Below, piece by piece: positions 1 through 10,143 of a stretch of DNA of 62,876 nucleotides. Position 1 is the first letter of the stretch; each line of letters starts with the position of its first letter. The stretch is taken from contig JANQBS010000226.1 of NCBI GenBank assembly GCA_033085395.1, positions 1-62,876 of the forward strand. Direction: 5' to 3'. The translations under genes and the position numbers were made by a program. Under the pieces are notes generated by a model, which saw only the letters and a list, made by a program, of their open reading frames with translations, was not told the origin of the DNA and made no database searches. The DNA comes from Xanthoparmelia taractica (taxonomy: Eukaryota > Ascomycota > Lecanoromycetes > Lecanorales > Parmeliaceae).

Positions 1-77
1 GATATAATTTTTTAAAAAAGTTAAAAAAAAGTTAAAAACGACTATATTCAACAGATACCACACCTTTCCGACCCGTA
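1..77. mobile_element. Truncated end of the 276-bp hAT-like MITE
   Basis: The first 77 bases match the terminal part of the complete element at 422-697: a poly-A/T stretch, then ACGACTATATTCAACAGATA, then the terminal repeat ending in CCGACCCGTA. The copy enters from beyond the window edge, so its other end cannot be seen. It keeps more CpA/TpG in the terminal repeat (CCACACC) than the other copies and so is probably nearest the ancestral sequence. Confidence 0.8.
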
Positions 78-110
78 ATCCCATCAAATATACCAGACCT
101 TTCCGGCCCG
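78..110. mobile_element. Detached opposite end of the same MITE family
   Basis: The bases ATCCCATCAAATATACCAGA followed by CCTTTCCGGCCCG resemble the other terminus of the family, seen at about 5774-5813 (AATCCCATACCATTAAATAT followed by ACCACATC...GACCCG). It lies directly next to the end at 1-77, so two termini are joined with no element body between them. This suggests an internally deleted or rearranged copy. Confidence 0.55.
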
Positions 111-421
111 TTCTTATTACAATCTCTTCTTTCGTGTTCTACTAGCCTCGAGAATAAAACGATCATATCTAAAGAAGATAAATATCAAGATTCAGGAGAT
201 TTAGAATGCCAAGCCAGGATGCCAAGCAAACTAGTGTCGTTTCTAAGTATCTTAAACCGAGTCATTATAGATAGAATAAGACACACATATACTTATTAAG
301 ATTTTAACTTTAGTGCTTTCTTTGCTCGCTTTACTAGCTAGAATTTAAGATTTTCTAAATTCGTCGTATATTCTTAACAAAGATAATCTTATTTAATCTA
401 TAAGTTTAAAAGTATTTATAT

Positions 422-697
422 TACGAGTCGGAAAGGTGTGATATATTTAATGGTATAGGATTAGTTTTTCGAATATCATATCGAAAGATATAGAATATTC
501 CATACTTCTATTAGGTTTTTAATAAATATATTACGTAATATTATTCTATATTCTAAAAATACGTAAAAAGTTTAAGCGAACGCTTATGTAATTATAAAAT
601 TCTATAAATAGATTAAAAAGATATAATTTTTTAAAAAAAGTTAAAAAAAAGTTGAAAACGACTATGTTCAACAGATACCATATCTTTCCGACCCGTA
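422..697. mobile_element. 276-bp hAT-like MITE, complete copy A
   Basis: The ends are imperfect inverted repeats, TACGAGTCGGAAAGGTGTGA at the left and the complement of TACGGGTCGGAAAGATATGG at the right. The copy is flanked by a perfect 8-bp direct repeat, ATTTATAT (414-421 and 698-705). Eight-bp target duplications are typical of hAT transposons. There is no coding capacity. The inverted copy at 5540-5815 has exactly the same length and aligns along its whole length. The superfamily is inferred from the duplication length only. Confidence 0.85.
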
Positions 698-1327
698 ATT
701 TATATTATTACGTATTAAGATCGTTTTTTAAGAATTATATATAATAAATAATCTTAATTTAATTAATAATAAAATACTCGAAACTTATAAAAAATTAAAT
801 TTTAACTTCGCGAAATTAGCGTAAATATTTTTCTTTACTATTATTCTTATAAGAATATATTCTTTTAAAATAAAATATTTTCGCTTTAATTAAAATATTT
901 ATTAAAGATAAAATAATAAATAAAATTATTATCGCTTCGGCGAGAGTTATAGAGAAATCTAAATTACGTAATACGTTATTATATATTCGTAATTTAATTA
1001 ATTCTCGTTTTAATTTTAAATAATTATTTTTTACTTAAACGTTCTTAAGACGTTTCTTTAAAGTCGCTTAATTCTTTAAGATAAATTCTTAAAAATTAAT
1101 ATCGAAGTTACGTCGCTCTAAAATATACTTATTTCGATTTTATAAAGAGTTTAATATCGTAGCGATAATAAAACTCTTTCTTTAAAAGATAAAGAGATTA
1201 GAATTATAAGAAATTAATAAGCGATCTAATTAATATAAAAGATATATAATTAATACGATAATAATTTCTTTATTAGATATTAAGTTCTAATAGAACTAAT
1301 CTCTAAAAAATACGAAAACCCTAAGAT
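682..1327. repeat. RIP-saturated AT-rich relic of an unknown repeat
   Basis: Reading 682-1327 base by base, I find no CA and no TG dinucleotide, although CG is still common (CGCG, TCGC, TACG). RIP converts C to T mainly in CpA context on both strands, which produces exactly this pattern in duplicated DNA. Every frame is closed by stops and no protein can be recognised. The original element type is unknown. Confidence 0.85.
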
Positions 1328-2186
1328 ATGCGAAGACGACATATAATCGCCAAGGCACCGCTAAGGCCTTAGGTTATAAACCCCGCTATGACCCCGCAAT
1401 GAACCCTGGACTTATAAGTAGTCGGCGCTAAGGCGTATATAGCGCTAGGCCTAATAGAAATCGAGGAATAATTAGATAATCTCTTATATCTCTTAGATAA
1501 TAATACTCTATATAGATAAGTAATATCTAATATTTAATATATACTTAATATAATATAATATTAATAATATATTATAAGAAAATATAGAAATATATTTTAA
1601 AAACGCGAAAAAACGCGAAAAAATACGTCTTTTAATATATATACTATATATAAAAAAAAATCGACTATAATTCGATTTTTTAGATTATATAATTGTAATT
1701 TGAATTATATAGTATAAAATTATAATCCGGATTATAGTCGGATTATAGTCGATTAATAATCGATTAAGATTTTTTTTCCCCTCACACTGCAAATCAGTTA
1801 TTGCAACACTGAGCCAATTAGACGCCTGAGACGCGTAGGAAGTGCGATAAGTTACAACTAAGGTACTCATACGTGTCATAGTAGATACTTTTCATTAGCT
1901 ACGTGAAAGACATGCGAATTATTGCTTTGTGCTACTGACTTTGGCCAACCCTGTCAGAGTTACATTGACAACGGGCTGGCTTTCTAGTAACACAAAGCTC
2001 GAGCACCCACTGCAGTCCAAGCACCTTGACCATTGAAAATCTACTTTGACAGGCTTTACGAGGACTCGAACAATCTTCTGGGCTTTCCATTGATAACAAA
2101 TATTGACTCGAACTCGTCGACCGTGCAAGAAGCAAACTTCTCAGCCGATGCAGTTGCCTCTGAATCTAGCCTGACAACCGGCAACT
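1328..2186. other. AT-rich relic grading into the RAI1 upstream region
   Basis: A GC-richer patch at about 1325-1470 is followed by very AT-rich sequence to about 1775. That part contains overlapping palindromes built from TCGATTAATAATCGATTAA and ATAATCCGGATTAT. From about 1776 the composition becomes that of ordinary genic DNA and forms the upstream region of RAI1. No gene was recognised. An open frame crossing the RAI1 start is out of phase with the conserved RAI1 residues. Confidence 0.5.
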
Positions 2187-3907
2187 ATGAGCAACTTTGC
2201 TATTCTACCCGTGAGCAGGTTCGCAGGTTCCAGCGCAGCAATTCGGAGGCCCAAAGTGCGTGTCGTGTCTTGCAATTTATGTACGTGCTTATAACTTCTC
2301 AGGAAATTGCCTGTTTTTCCTACGACCATGACCACGTCTTCCACTTAGACGAGCGGTCGCTGAGATATTATCATCCCCCAAACCTCGGAGCGGACCTCTC
2401 CCAAGGGTTTGATAATTTTCAACAGCTCGATGACACGGCAGACGATCATTTGGACAGTCTTCTCAAGACTATCATGGATTTTGAACAACGGACTGGCACC
2501 AAATGCACAGCTGACGTTGTGACATGGAGGTAATTTCTAGATTCGAGCAATCCCCTTTCCACCCAGTCGTCACCATTATTGAAGCCACAGGACCTAGAAG
2601 TCTTTTTTGACTCTAGTCCCTGCCGTCAACAATGCGCTGACTCCTACCCTGCTGAAGGGGAATGATGACTAAGGTTCGAATTGATTGGCTCGTTAATCTA
2701 GAAATTGTTAATCATTAGTAGTTTATGGCGGCGCCCTTTGACAGCATGAGCGGGTAAGAGATTGCTGTGCTCCAAGTTCAAAGGCTTAGTCTGACTCCCC
2801 CATAGTTTCGAGATGAACGCGACCAGGTTCCAAGTGGGCAAACCTAGGCAGCTGTCGGTTGAATTGTACGTATTAGCTGACATTAGGGTTCAACGAAGGA
2901 TAGCATGTACGTTGCCTCAAGCCGGGCGCTAGCAATGCTCTAGTACCAACGATTGCAGCTTCATTGAGGAAAATCACGAATACAAGCTCAAATCGAGGGA
3001 GCAGCAGCATGCTCAACCCTCACGACCGGGTGCTCCTTCACAGGACCTCATGAGTTTTTGGGGTATGTTGGATACTTCTCAGAGGACCATTGGCTTGCTA
3101 ATCTCTTCTTTGAAGGTTATAAGTTTGAAACCTTGTCATTGATCCCTGATCCCTGGGATAAGACTTCGCGAGAGTTTATTGAAAACCGCGAGAATGAGGT
3201 AGTAAATAATTGTGCCCAATACTGCTCTGTAGTAAAAACAGGAATTGGTAAAGCAAGGTTGGTCATTGGAGGCGAGGTAGATGCCCGTACGTTGCAATGT
3301 TTCCTGGGACAATAGCCGTATTGCTCATAGCTGCTCAGTATGGGACTGCAAGCCGGAGAACAAGGATGATCCCATCAATTGGGTAGAATTGAAGACCTCA
3401 GCAGAGATTGCAAACGACAGAGACATGCTCAAGTATGAACGCAAACTGTTAAAGTTTTGGATACAGTCGTTCCTACTTGGGGTTCCCAAGATAATTGTGG
3501 GTTTCCGCAGCCCAAACGGGATCCTGCAAAGACTCGAAGAGCTAGAAACCAAGGACATTCCAGGAACTGTCAAACGAGAGGGCAAAGGAACATGGGATGG
3601 TAATCTCTGCATCAACTTCACATCTACTTTGCTCGACTGTGAGGCCTCCAGGGCCCGCGTTTTGTTGAAAATTAACGCTTCCTTAGGGCTCAAACAAACA
3701 ATCACAACCAACGGTGTTTGGCGGATAAGGCGAAGAGAGAAGTCCCCAGTAATTGAGGTCTTTAAGAACGAAGAATTCGGTTATGGTGGTATCCTCTCCC
3801 CAGAATTTGTTGAATGGCGAAATGGTAGGGACGCGAATGAGGCAAACACAGAAAGAGTAAGCAAAAGGCTGACGGGTTTACTTAACCAAGAAATCTGCAA
3901 ACGTTAG
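2187..3907 (+). CDS. RAI1: RAI1/DXO-family 5'-end decapping nuclease
   Basis: Rai1 partners the exonuclease Rat1 in the nucleus and removes incomplete 5' caps from RNA. Eight exons give about 415 aa: 2187-2255, 2303-2529, 2658-2673, 2722-2753, 2806-2865, 2959-3062, 3116-3286, 3339-3907. The ATG at 2187 follows an in-frame TGA and gives MSNFAILPVSRFAG, ending in RRPK before EIACFSYD. Family motifs seen in order: SLRYYHPP, LDSLLKTI, ADVVTWRGMMTK, MAAPFD, FIEENH, WGYKFETLS, GGEVDALWDC (metal-binding E and D), WVELKTS, KLLKFWIQSFLLGV and GVWRIRRREKSP. Intron 3 has a weak donor (GTTCGA). The exon 5 end (GTACGT donor) is the least certain join. The gene is intact although it sits between transposon relics. 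Confidence 0.93.
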
Positions 3908-4851
3908 CCATTTCACGGTAACTTTGTAGAACGAGTACTGATGAGGCCAAATCTTTGGCATGACCGGTCTGCTGCTTGATTCAAGGGTGTCGAGCAGTCA
4001 CGCAGAGTCAGATGGATTTGGTACACAGCTTGAAGGATCCTTTCTCATCGTGAGAGACGGTGATTGGATTGATAGCGGGTATATCAGAATGTAATCCACT
4101 TTCCCTTCACCGCCCCTTCATACAGTCAAAGGTCAATACAAGATCTCATGGCGCAATAGCCTTTACTAGCGTTTAGTTCTTTTTAGGGTGGAATGGGACT
4201 TGAGACTTCGGGTGGTCGATCGGACTGCGTATAATTGATATAACTTCGAATCCGGCAGTCTGAACGTGTCGTATTTGGTTTAATTAGCTGATTGTTTCTG
4301 CTCTCAAGCGAATTCTCTCAGCCGCCGTGAAGTGTAGAAACGAAGAGGACGTTGTCATTCCTCTTCAATTCGTACTGGTCCTCGCCTTCTAGTTCCCAAT
4401 CGGCATCGTTGATCAAAACGAGAATTCCAGGTCGTCTGCAACGCGTCAGCTCAAATAGATGTCTTGCGCACTGGTGAACAGAATGAAGCCACTGACACTG
4501 TGCCTTCCATAACGAACATCTCTTTCCTTCTATCTGCCATCAGATTTCCGCACAGATATCGTACGAGAAATGCCAGATTGGCAGATTGGCCATTCTCGTC
4601 GGTGCTTGGTAGAGCAACGTGGTGCTTTCGTTGATTCGAGAAGAGCAATTCAAGACCACCTCTATGGCTGATTAGAGATGAGTGAACATGGGGGAAGAGC
4701 TTTAGAGATCCAGAGCTACTGACGTAAACTCAACGACAATCGGGATCTTTCCTTCATCGTTCGAATCAATACTCATTGCAGATGCCTAGCATGTTTATTA
4801 TAAAGCGTATGAGTACTTTACCCTTCGATATCTCTGGTGTGCTCGGCTACT
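3908..4851. other. Intergenic region between RAI1 and the TA-flanked element
   Basis: This stretch of normal base composition holds the RAI1 3' flank. Short open frames (for example 4451-4648 on the minus strand) have no recognisable motif, and I see no gene here. Confidence 0.4.
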
Positions 4852-5266
4852 TACTCGTTAATCCTAGGATATGCACAATTAGGGCTAGGGTTAGCATCAC
4901 CAAAATGCCTACATCTCACCAATTGACCTCTGCTCAAGTCGCATCACTATTTAGTATATTTCTCACTAAAGAATCTTGCCCGTTAAGTAAAAATTAATAG
5001 AATCTCTAGAAGTAAAATCATAAAAAAAAAAAATTAAGTGACTGTAAAGCTCTATAATTGCATTTCTTATATATAGCGCTTTAGAACGACTAAACTGTGT
5101 CAGAAACACGCCTTTATTCGATTTATTAATAAATCTCAGCGCGCGAGACTTATTTAGAAGAATATAATACGATAGAGTGATGAGGCGGAGTGTGATGTGG
5201 GCTCGTAACGTAACTTCATCTCTTATTAGTCTATGCTACTTATAATTAATTTAAATAATGCTAATA

Positions 5267-5300
5267 AAGAAGAAGAAGAAGAAGAAGAAGAAGAAGAAGA
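5267..5300. repeat. (AAG)n microsatellite
   Basis: About eleven uninterrupted AAG units lie inside the 1338-bp element. A complementary, interrupted CTT-rich stretch occurs at about 5505-5530, so the element interior has a partial inverted symmetry. Confidence 0.9.
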
Positions 5301-5539
5301 TAAGATCGTTGATTAGCTATAAGAAAGAATAATTAAAAAGAGATGACTTAATTGTAGATAGATAGTTGAATAATAAAAGAATAATCGATTACTAGCGTCT
5401 TTTTTTATTGCTAGCAACATTAAAATATCTAGATATCTAGATATTTATTAAGTTATCGTTTTTTGAGTCTTATTAACCTCTCACTTCGTGAAAAGATCGA
5501 TACGACTTCTTCTTCTATTACTTCTTCTTCTGCTACGTC

Positions 5540-5815
5540 TACGGGTCGAAAAGATGTGATATCTATTAAACATAGTCGTTTTTAACTTTTTTTCAACTTT
5601 TTTTAAAAAATTATATCTTTTTAATCTATTTATAGAATTTTATAATTATATAAGCGTTCGCTTAAGCTTTTTACGTATTTTTAGAATATAAAAAAATATT
5701 ACGTAATATATTTATTAAAAACTCAATGGGAGTATGAGATATCTTATACCTTTCGATATGGTATTCGAAAAACTAATCCCATACCATTAAATATACCACA
5801 TCTTTTCGACCCGTA
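5540..5815. mobile_element. 276-bp hAT-like MITE, complete copy B, nested and inverted
   Basis: This is the same family and length as 422-697, in the opposite orientation. Ends are TACGGGTCGAAAAGATGTGA and the complement of TACGGGTCGAAAAGATGTGG. It is flanked by perfect 8-bp direct repeats GCTACGTC (5532-5539 and 5816-5823). It lies wholly inside the TA-flanked element and therefore inserted after it. Confidence 0.88.
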
Positions 5816-6329
5816 GCTACGTCCTTTGCTATCTTTTTGATAGCCTTCTCATCTCTTTCACCTCGTTCGCCTCGCCTATCTCTTTTATCTCGCTGTTACG
5901 ACTATAATAAAGCCTCTTACGATAAGATCTCTTACGATGAGATCTTCTGTGATGAAGCCTATCAAAAGCGATAATAATAGCAAATGTTATTATTATTATC
6001 ACGAAAAACCAAGGCAACAGGAATTAAACTCACAGTCTAGTGTGGCAACTGGAATGGCCTTTCAATTAGATTATACGGCCTCGAATAATGAGAACGTTCT
6101 ATTTCAGTAGATCTATCAAAAGAATTCAAAAAAGGCAGTATTTTGGTGGGCTAGCCCTAGCCCTAATTGTGCATATCCTAGGATTAACGAGTACGCGCGG
6201 CAAACGAGCGTCCATACACTACCTAGGTGGTTACTTGTAATGTAATTGTGAACCAACAACAAAGTATTCGAAAAGAAAGGGGCCAGCCACTTATCGTTCC
6301 TTCAACATACAATTCTCTTCCTAAAATCA

Positions 6330-8850
6330 ATGGTGGACTGGAACATTGAATACCTTGCTGTTGGCGGTAATCGCCATCCGTCTGCCGCTGACTGGGATCC
6401 AGCAAGTGGACTACTCGCCTTCGGCGCAGATAGGAATGTAGCAATTTGGTCACCATTGGTATAATTTATCACAGATTGACAACTCAAAACCGCTCACCAT
6501 GCAGACAGGATGATGGTTGTCAAGGTGTTCAAGCATCATTGTGCGGTCACACCGATATCGTGAACGCAGTCAAATTCTTCCCAACTCAGGCAGACTCTTC
6601 TCATACAATTCTCAGTGGATCTGTCGACAAGACAATTCGGGTGTGGCATGCTAAACCCACGTCTCCTACCATATATGGGCTAGTAGCTACAGTAGAGGGC
6701 CATGAAAGCTCTATAAATTGCCTAACAGTCTTCAAAGGATCAAATGTATTCGCTTCAGGGTCTGCTGATGCAACGATCAGAATATGGCGCATTGAAAGCT
6801 TAGGGCTAGGGACCATTGTTCATGAAGTGCAAACCATTCAGACCAAGCCTCGATTTTTCGCCCTTGCGTTGGCATTGCACTCGTTAGGAGCCGGGGACGA
6901 CCTTGTACTTGCTGCAAGTGGTACGAAGAGCATTGTACAGGTCTACGTGGCTTCGAATAATGGCATATTTCGCCATCAAGTCACATTGCCCGGTCACGAA
7001 AGCTGGATACGTTCTTTGGGTATCACGCACGAGAGACGGTCAGCAGGTACCGATCTCCTTTTGGCGTCCGCAAGTCAGGACAAGTATATCAGGCTGTGGC
7101 GGATAACACAAGTGAGACCTAAAGCCAATTATAGAAATGAGTTTCCTTTTGAGGATCTGAAGGAACCTCTGTCTAACAAGGAGTTCAAGCTTGAGACTTC
7201 CCAGAAAGCATACTCAGTCTCCTTCGAGGCTTTACTCTTGGGTCATGAAGACTGGATCTACACTGTTTCCTGGCGTCTCGATAAAGATTCACTGCAACTT
7301 CTTTCTGCATCTGCAGATAATTCTCTGGCCATTTGGGAATGCGAGCAGAGCTCAGGCGTGTGGGTGTGCGTTACTCGACTTGGTGAGATAAGTGCGCAAA
7401 AAGGATCTACAACAGCGACTGGAAGCACGGGAGGCTTCTATATTGGCCTTTGGTCACCGGATGGCAAGAAGCTAGTAAGCCTTGGACGGACAGGGAGTTG
7501 GAGGTTGTGGAACTACGAAAGGGACCAGGATCGTTGGCTGCAAGGAGTTGGCATTAGTGGGCACACCAAGTCGGTAGCCGCTGTCGCCTGGTCGAAGGAT
7601 GGCTCATATCTCCTTTCCACTGGATCGGATCAGACTACACGACTGCATGCTGCTTGGAGGCGTGGGAATAGATATTCCTGGCATGAGATGGCAAGGCCGC
7701 AAATACACGGCTACGATATGAATTGCATAGATTCAATTGGTCAAGCAAAGTTCATCTCTGGAGCTGATGAAAAGCTCCTTCGCGTATTCGATGAACCTAG
7801 AGCAACAGCTGAGCTACTTGAAACTCTGTGCGGCATCCCCACCTACGTTGACCAGAATTTACCAGATGCTGCCAACATTCCTGTCTTGGGACTGTCGAAC
7901 AAGGCAACTGAGATTGTTCCAGGTGAAGGACCTAGTATTGATGGGCGTGTCCGCACAGAAAAACTAGAATCTGCAGCCAGTGGCCGGACCCTTAATGTAG
8001 GTTGTCCACCTCTGGAGGATCAGCTGGCAAGACACACGCTATGGCCAGAGAGGGAGAAGCTTTATGGACACGGGTACGAGATCTCTGCTGTCGCATGCAG
8101 CCATGATGGCACTGTGGTTGCTACGTCGTGTCGAGCAAGTTCAATGGATCATGCGGTAATACGCCTCTATACTACCAAAGACTGGCGTGAGATCAAACCA
8201 TCGTTGACAGCTCATTCGCTAACAGTCACTGCTTTGTGCTTCTCGAGCGATGATCGGTATCTCGTCAGTGTTGGTCGCGACAGGCAGTGGGTGGTATTTG
8301 AAAGAGATGGTGTCCTACCCGAAGCGTATATATTGAAGCATTCAAATCCGAAAGGCCATTCAAGGATGATACTTGATGCTTGTTGGGCCCCTCTAGAAGT
8401 TGGAAGGGTGTTCGCTACGGCTGGTAGAGACAAAACGGTCAAGGTGTGGAGTATAAGCACAATGGGTACAGAATGCACGGCGACACTTGTAGCAGCTTCC
8501 TCTACAACAGCAGTTTGCATATCTTCTCGTCTTTCGCAAAAAGACATGGTAGTAGCTGTTGGGACCGCGACGGGTAACGTTACTCTCCACATCCTACAAC
8601 CCCCTCATTGGACAGTGAAGCAAACGTTCGATCTGGATGAAGCGTAAGTAATGTGTTGAATTGCTGGTATATTGGAACGTTAAGTAATAAGCGGGACAGA
8701 CTACAACCCTCAAGATCAGTCGCCCATCTTGCCTGGCGACCCAGCCTCCCAGAAAATATTGTGGGCGAGGCAGATCATAACAACCGGCAGTTGGCAGTAG
8801 TAAGCGATGACAGCTCGTTGAGGCTTCTCTCAATGTCTGGATTTCCGTAA
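6330..8850 (+). CDS. ELP2: Elongator complex subunit 2 (WD40 protein)
   Basis: Elp2 is the WD40 scaffold of Elongator, which makes the mcm5/ncm5 side chains on wobble uridine 34 of tRNAs. Three exons, 6330-6458, 6509-8643 and 8700-8850, join in phase to 804 aa, the usual family length. The N-terminus carries the conserved NRHPSAADWDP and LLAFGADRNVAIW, followed by LCGHTDIVNAVKFF. Many WD units follow (SGSVDKTIRVW, SGSADATIRIW, LSASADNSLAIWE, ATAGRDKTVKVW), forming two beta-propellers. The last exon supplies VAHLAWRPSLPEN and LAVVSDDSSLRLL. The start lies only 137 bp from the right end of the TA-flanked element, so promoter sequence may be element-derived. Confidence 0.95.
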
Positions 8851-8940
8851 ATCCTATGCTGAAAAGCTCGATGATAATGCATTTAGCAGTAAGGGAATAA
8901 GATGCATAGGCATGTTGAATTTGCCTCTGGGTATATTGTC

Positions 8941-9853
8941 TCAGGTCCTCTTCTCATTCCCATAACCACCCTTGCCTTCTAGACTCTCGTAAGTCTTGCC
9001 CTCGCTCGGTCGCCCTCCCCGCGGGCCCCTCTCTCTCAAATCATCCTTTAACCACTCCAGCACCAGTTGCCCCAACTGACTGTTTCCGCTTTTCCTCAAT
9101 CCTCCAACATTGAATTCCTCAACAGCACCCCATCCCTTGACTTTTCCTGTGTGCATGTGCACTAAATGTGTTGGCCAGCCGGCCAGATTGTCCAGAATAT
9201 GTGTTGCGTACACGATCGTGCAAGCTCTACTCTCCGTCTCTCTTTTGAGGAAACCCAAGAAGTTACTCCGACTCAATAGATCCAAATCCACCGTGATCTC
9301 GTCGAGCAACAGTACCCGCCATGGCCTCAGAAGACCCATGGCAAGCTGCACCCTTCTCCTCTCCCCATCGCTGACGGCGTGCATCCGCCACGCCAAGTCA
9401 ATGTCAAGAATCTCCACCAACTCGTCTCTTCGCTCGGTGTAGTAATCACCGCCTACGGAGGCGAGCAGAGTAGGTACGTCAATGTCGGTGCGTACAATTG
9501 GATTGAGGACCCACTCGAGGCCAAGGTAGGTGACGCCTTCGAGGCCAGAGGTGAATGGATCTATTCCAGCGATGCTGACTGTGCCGGTGGGAGCCATCCG
9601 TTTGCCGGACAGGAGCCGGAGCAGTGTTGTCTTTCCAGCGCCATTCGCTAGAAGAGGTCAAAGACAGGGTGAGAGATTAGACGGGAAGACAGGAGAGGGA
9701 CCATATACCGCCAATTAGTAGCGTCCGACTGCCAGGAGGGAGGCTGAGGACGACATCTTGAAGGCCAGAGGAACCATCTTGGAATGCGTAGGAGAGCGAT
9801 TTGACTTCTACGCGAGGCGCTTGCTCTTTGGGTACACCATTATAGATTCCCAT
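8941..9853 (-). CDS. CAF16: CAF16-like ABC-type ATPase
   Basis: This is a soluble single-domain ABC ATPase of the Caf16 group, which in yeast associates with the CCR4-NOT complex. Two exons, 9853-9709 and 9647-8941 (minus strand), give 283 aa. Walker A is assembled across the intron as LLIGANGAGKTTLL. The signature is VSDGERRRVQLAMGLL, an ABC signature with D in place of the usual G after S. Walker B is WRVLLLDEITVDLD, and the H-loop lies in IVYATHILDN. There are no membrane segments, which separates it from transporters. A divergent promoter of 290 bp is shared with MOD5. The basic tail (about 200 onward) is typical low-complexity sequence. Confidence 0.9.
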
Positions 9854-10143
9854 TGGAAAGACCAAGGACGGATTGGTGAAGTCTTTTCAAGACACAAACA
9901 CCCTGTATGATATGTAGAAGAAAATGGTGTCCGCTCAAAGAAGAGAATGATCTGTACGACTATATTTCGGCATTTGAGGGTTGACCTTAGAACTAGTTCG
10001 ATCAAGAGGACGCTAAGATAACAAAAACCCCTCGGTTTCCGATGCCCAAGACCTTCAATGCTTGACTGACTCAAGGTCTGTTCTCAATGCCTTTGACTGT
10101 TTGAGCAAGCGATGACCATTCCTGGGGGAGTTGCACCAACTCC
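9854..10143. promoter_or_regulatory. Divergent CAF16/MOD5 promoter with MOD5 uORFs
   Basis: Only 290 bp separate the two start codons. On the MOD5 side, ATG at 10112 opens a 14-codon frame that ends with TGA at 10154-10156 and therefore covers the first MOD5 ATG (10144). A 5-codon frame starts at about 10086. If the mRNA begins upstream of these, they should lower use of the first MOD5 start. Confidence 0.5.

Larger units (their letters stand above)
4852..6193. mobile_element. TA-flanked TIR element, 1338 bp, non-autonomous
   Basis: The element proper runs 4854-6191 between TA dinucleotides. Its ends are near-perfect inverted repeats of about 54 bp beginning CTCGTTAATCCTAGGATATG, then CACAATTAGGGCTAGGG. 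They differ by a few substitutions and one indel. TA flanks fit Tc1/mariner, Fot1 or pogo-type elements. The inner parts of the repeats look like telomere repeat (TTAGGG, GCTAGGGTTAG). The interior is AT-rich, holds an AAG microsatellite and a later MITE insertion, and has no transposase frame. A 30-codon frame from 4905 has no recognised domain. The family is unknown. Confidence 0.8.

Noticed and set aside
2033..2533. 166-codon frame beginning upstream of RAI1
   Set aside because: Its first half is in the wrong frame. The true N-terminus (from ATG 2187) is in another frame and joins through a 47-bp intron.
4905..4997. Short frame at the left end of the TA-flanked element as a transposase start
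   Set aside because: It has 30 codons, then a stop, with no DDE or helix-turn-helix pattern that I can see.
5829..6017. Basic minus-strand peptide inside the TA-flanked element
   Set aside because: It has no ATG start and a biased R/I composition from AT-rich repeat sequence; it is not a credible gene.
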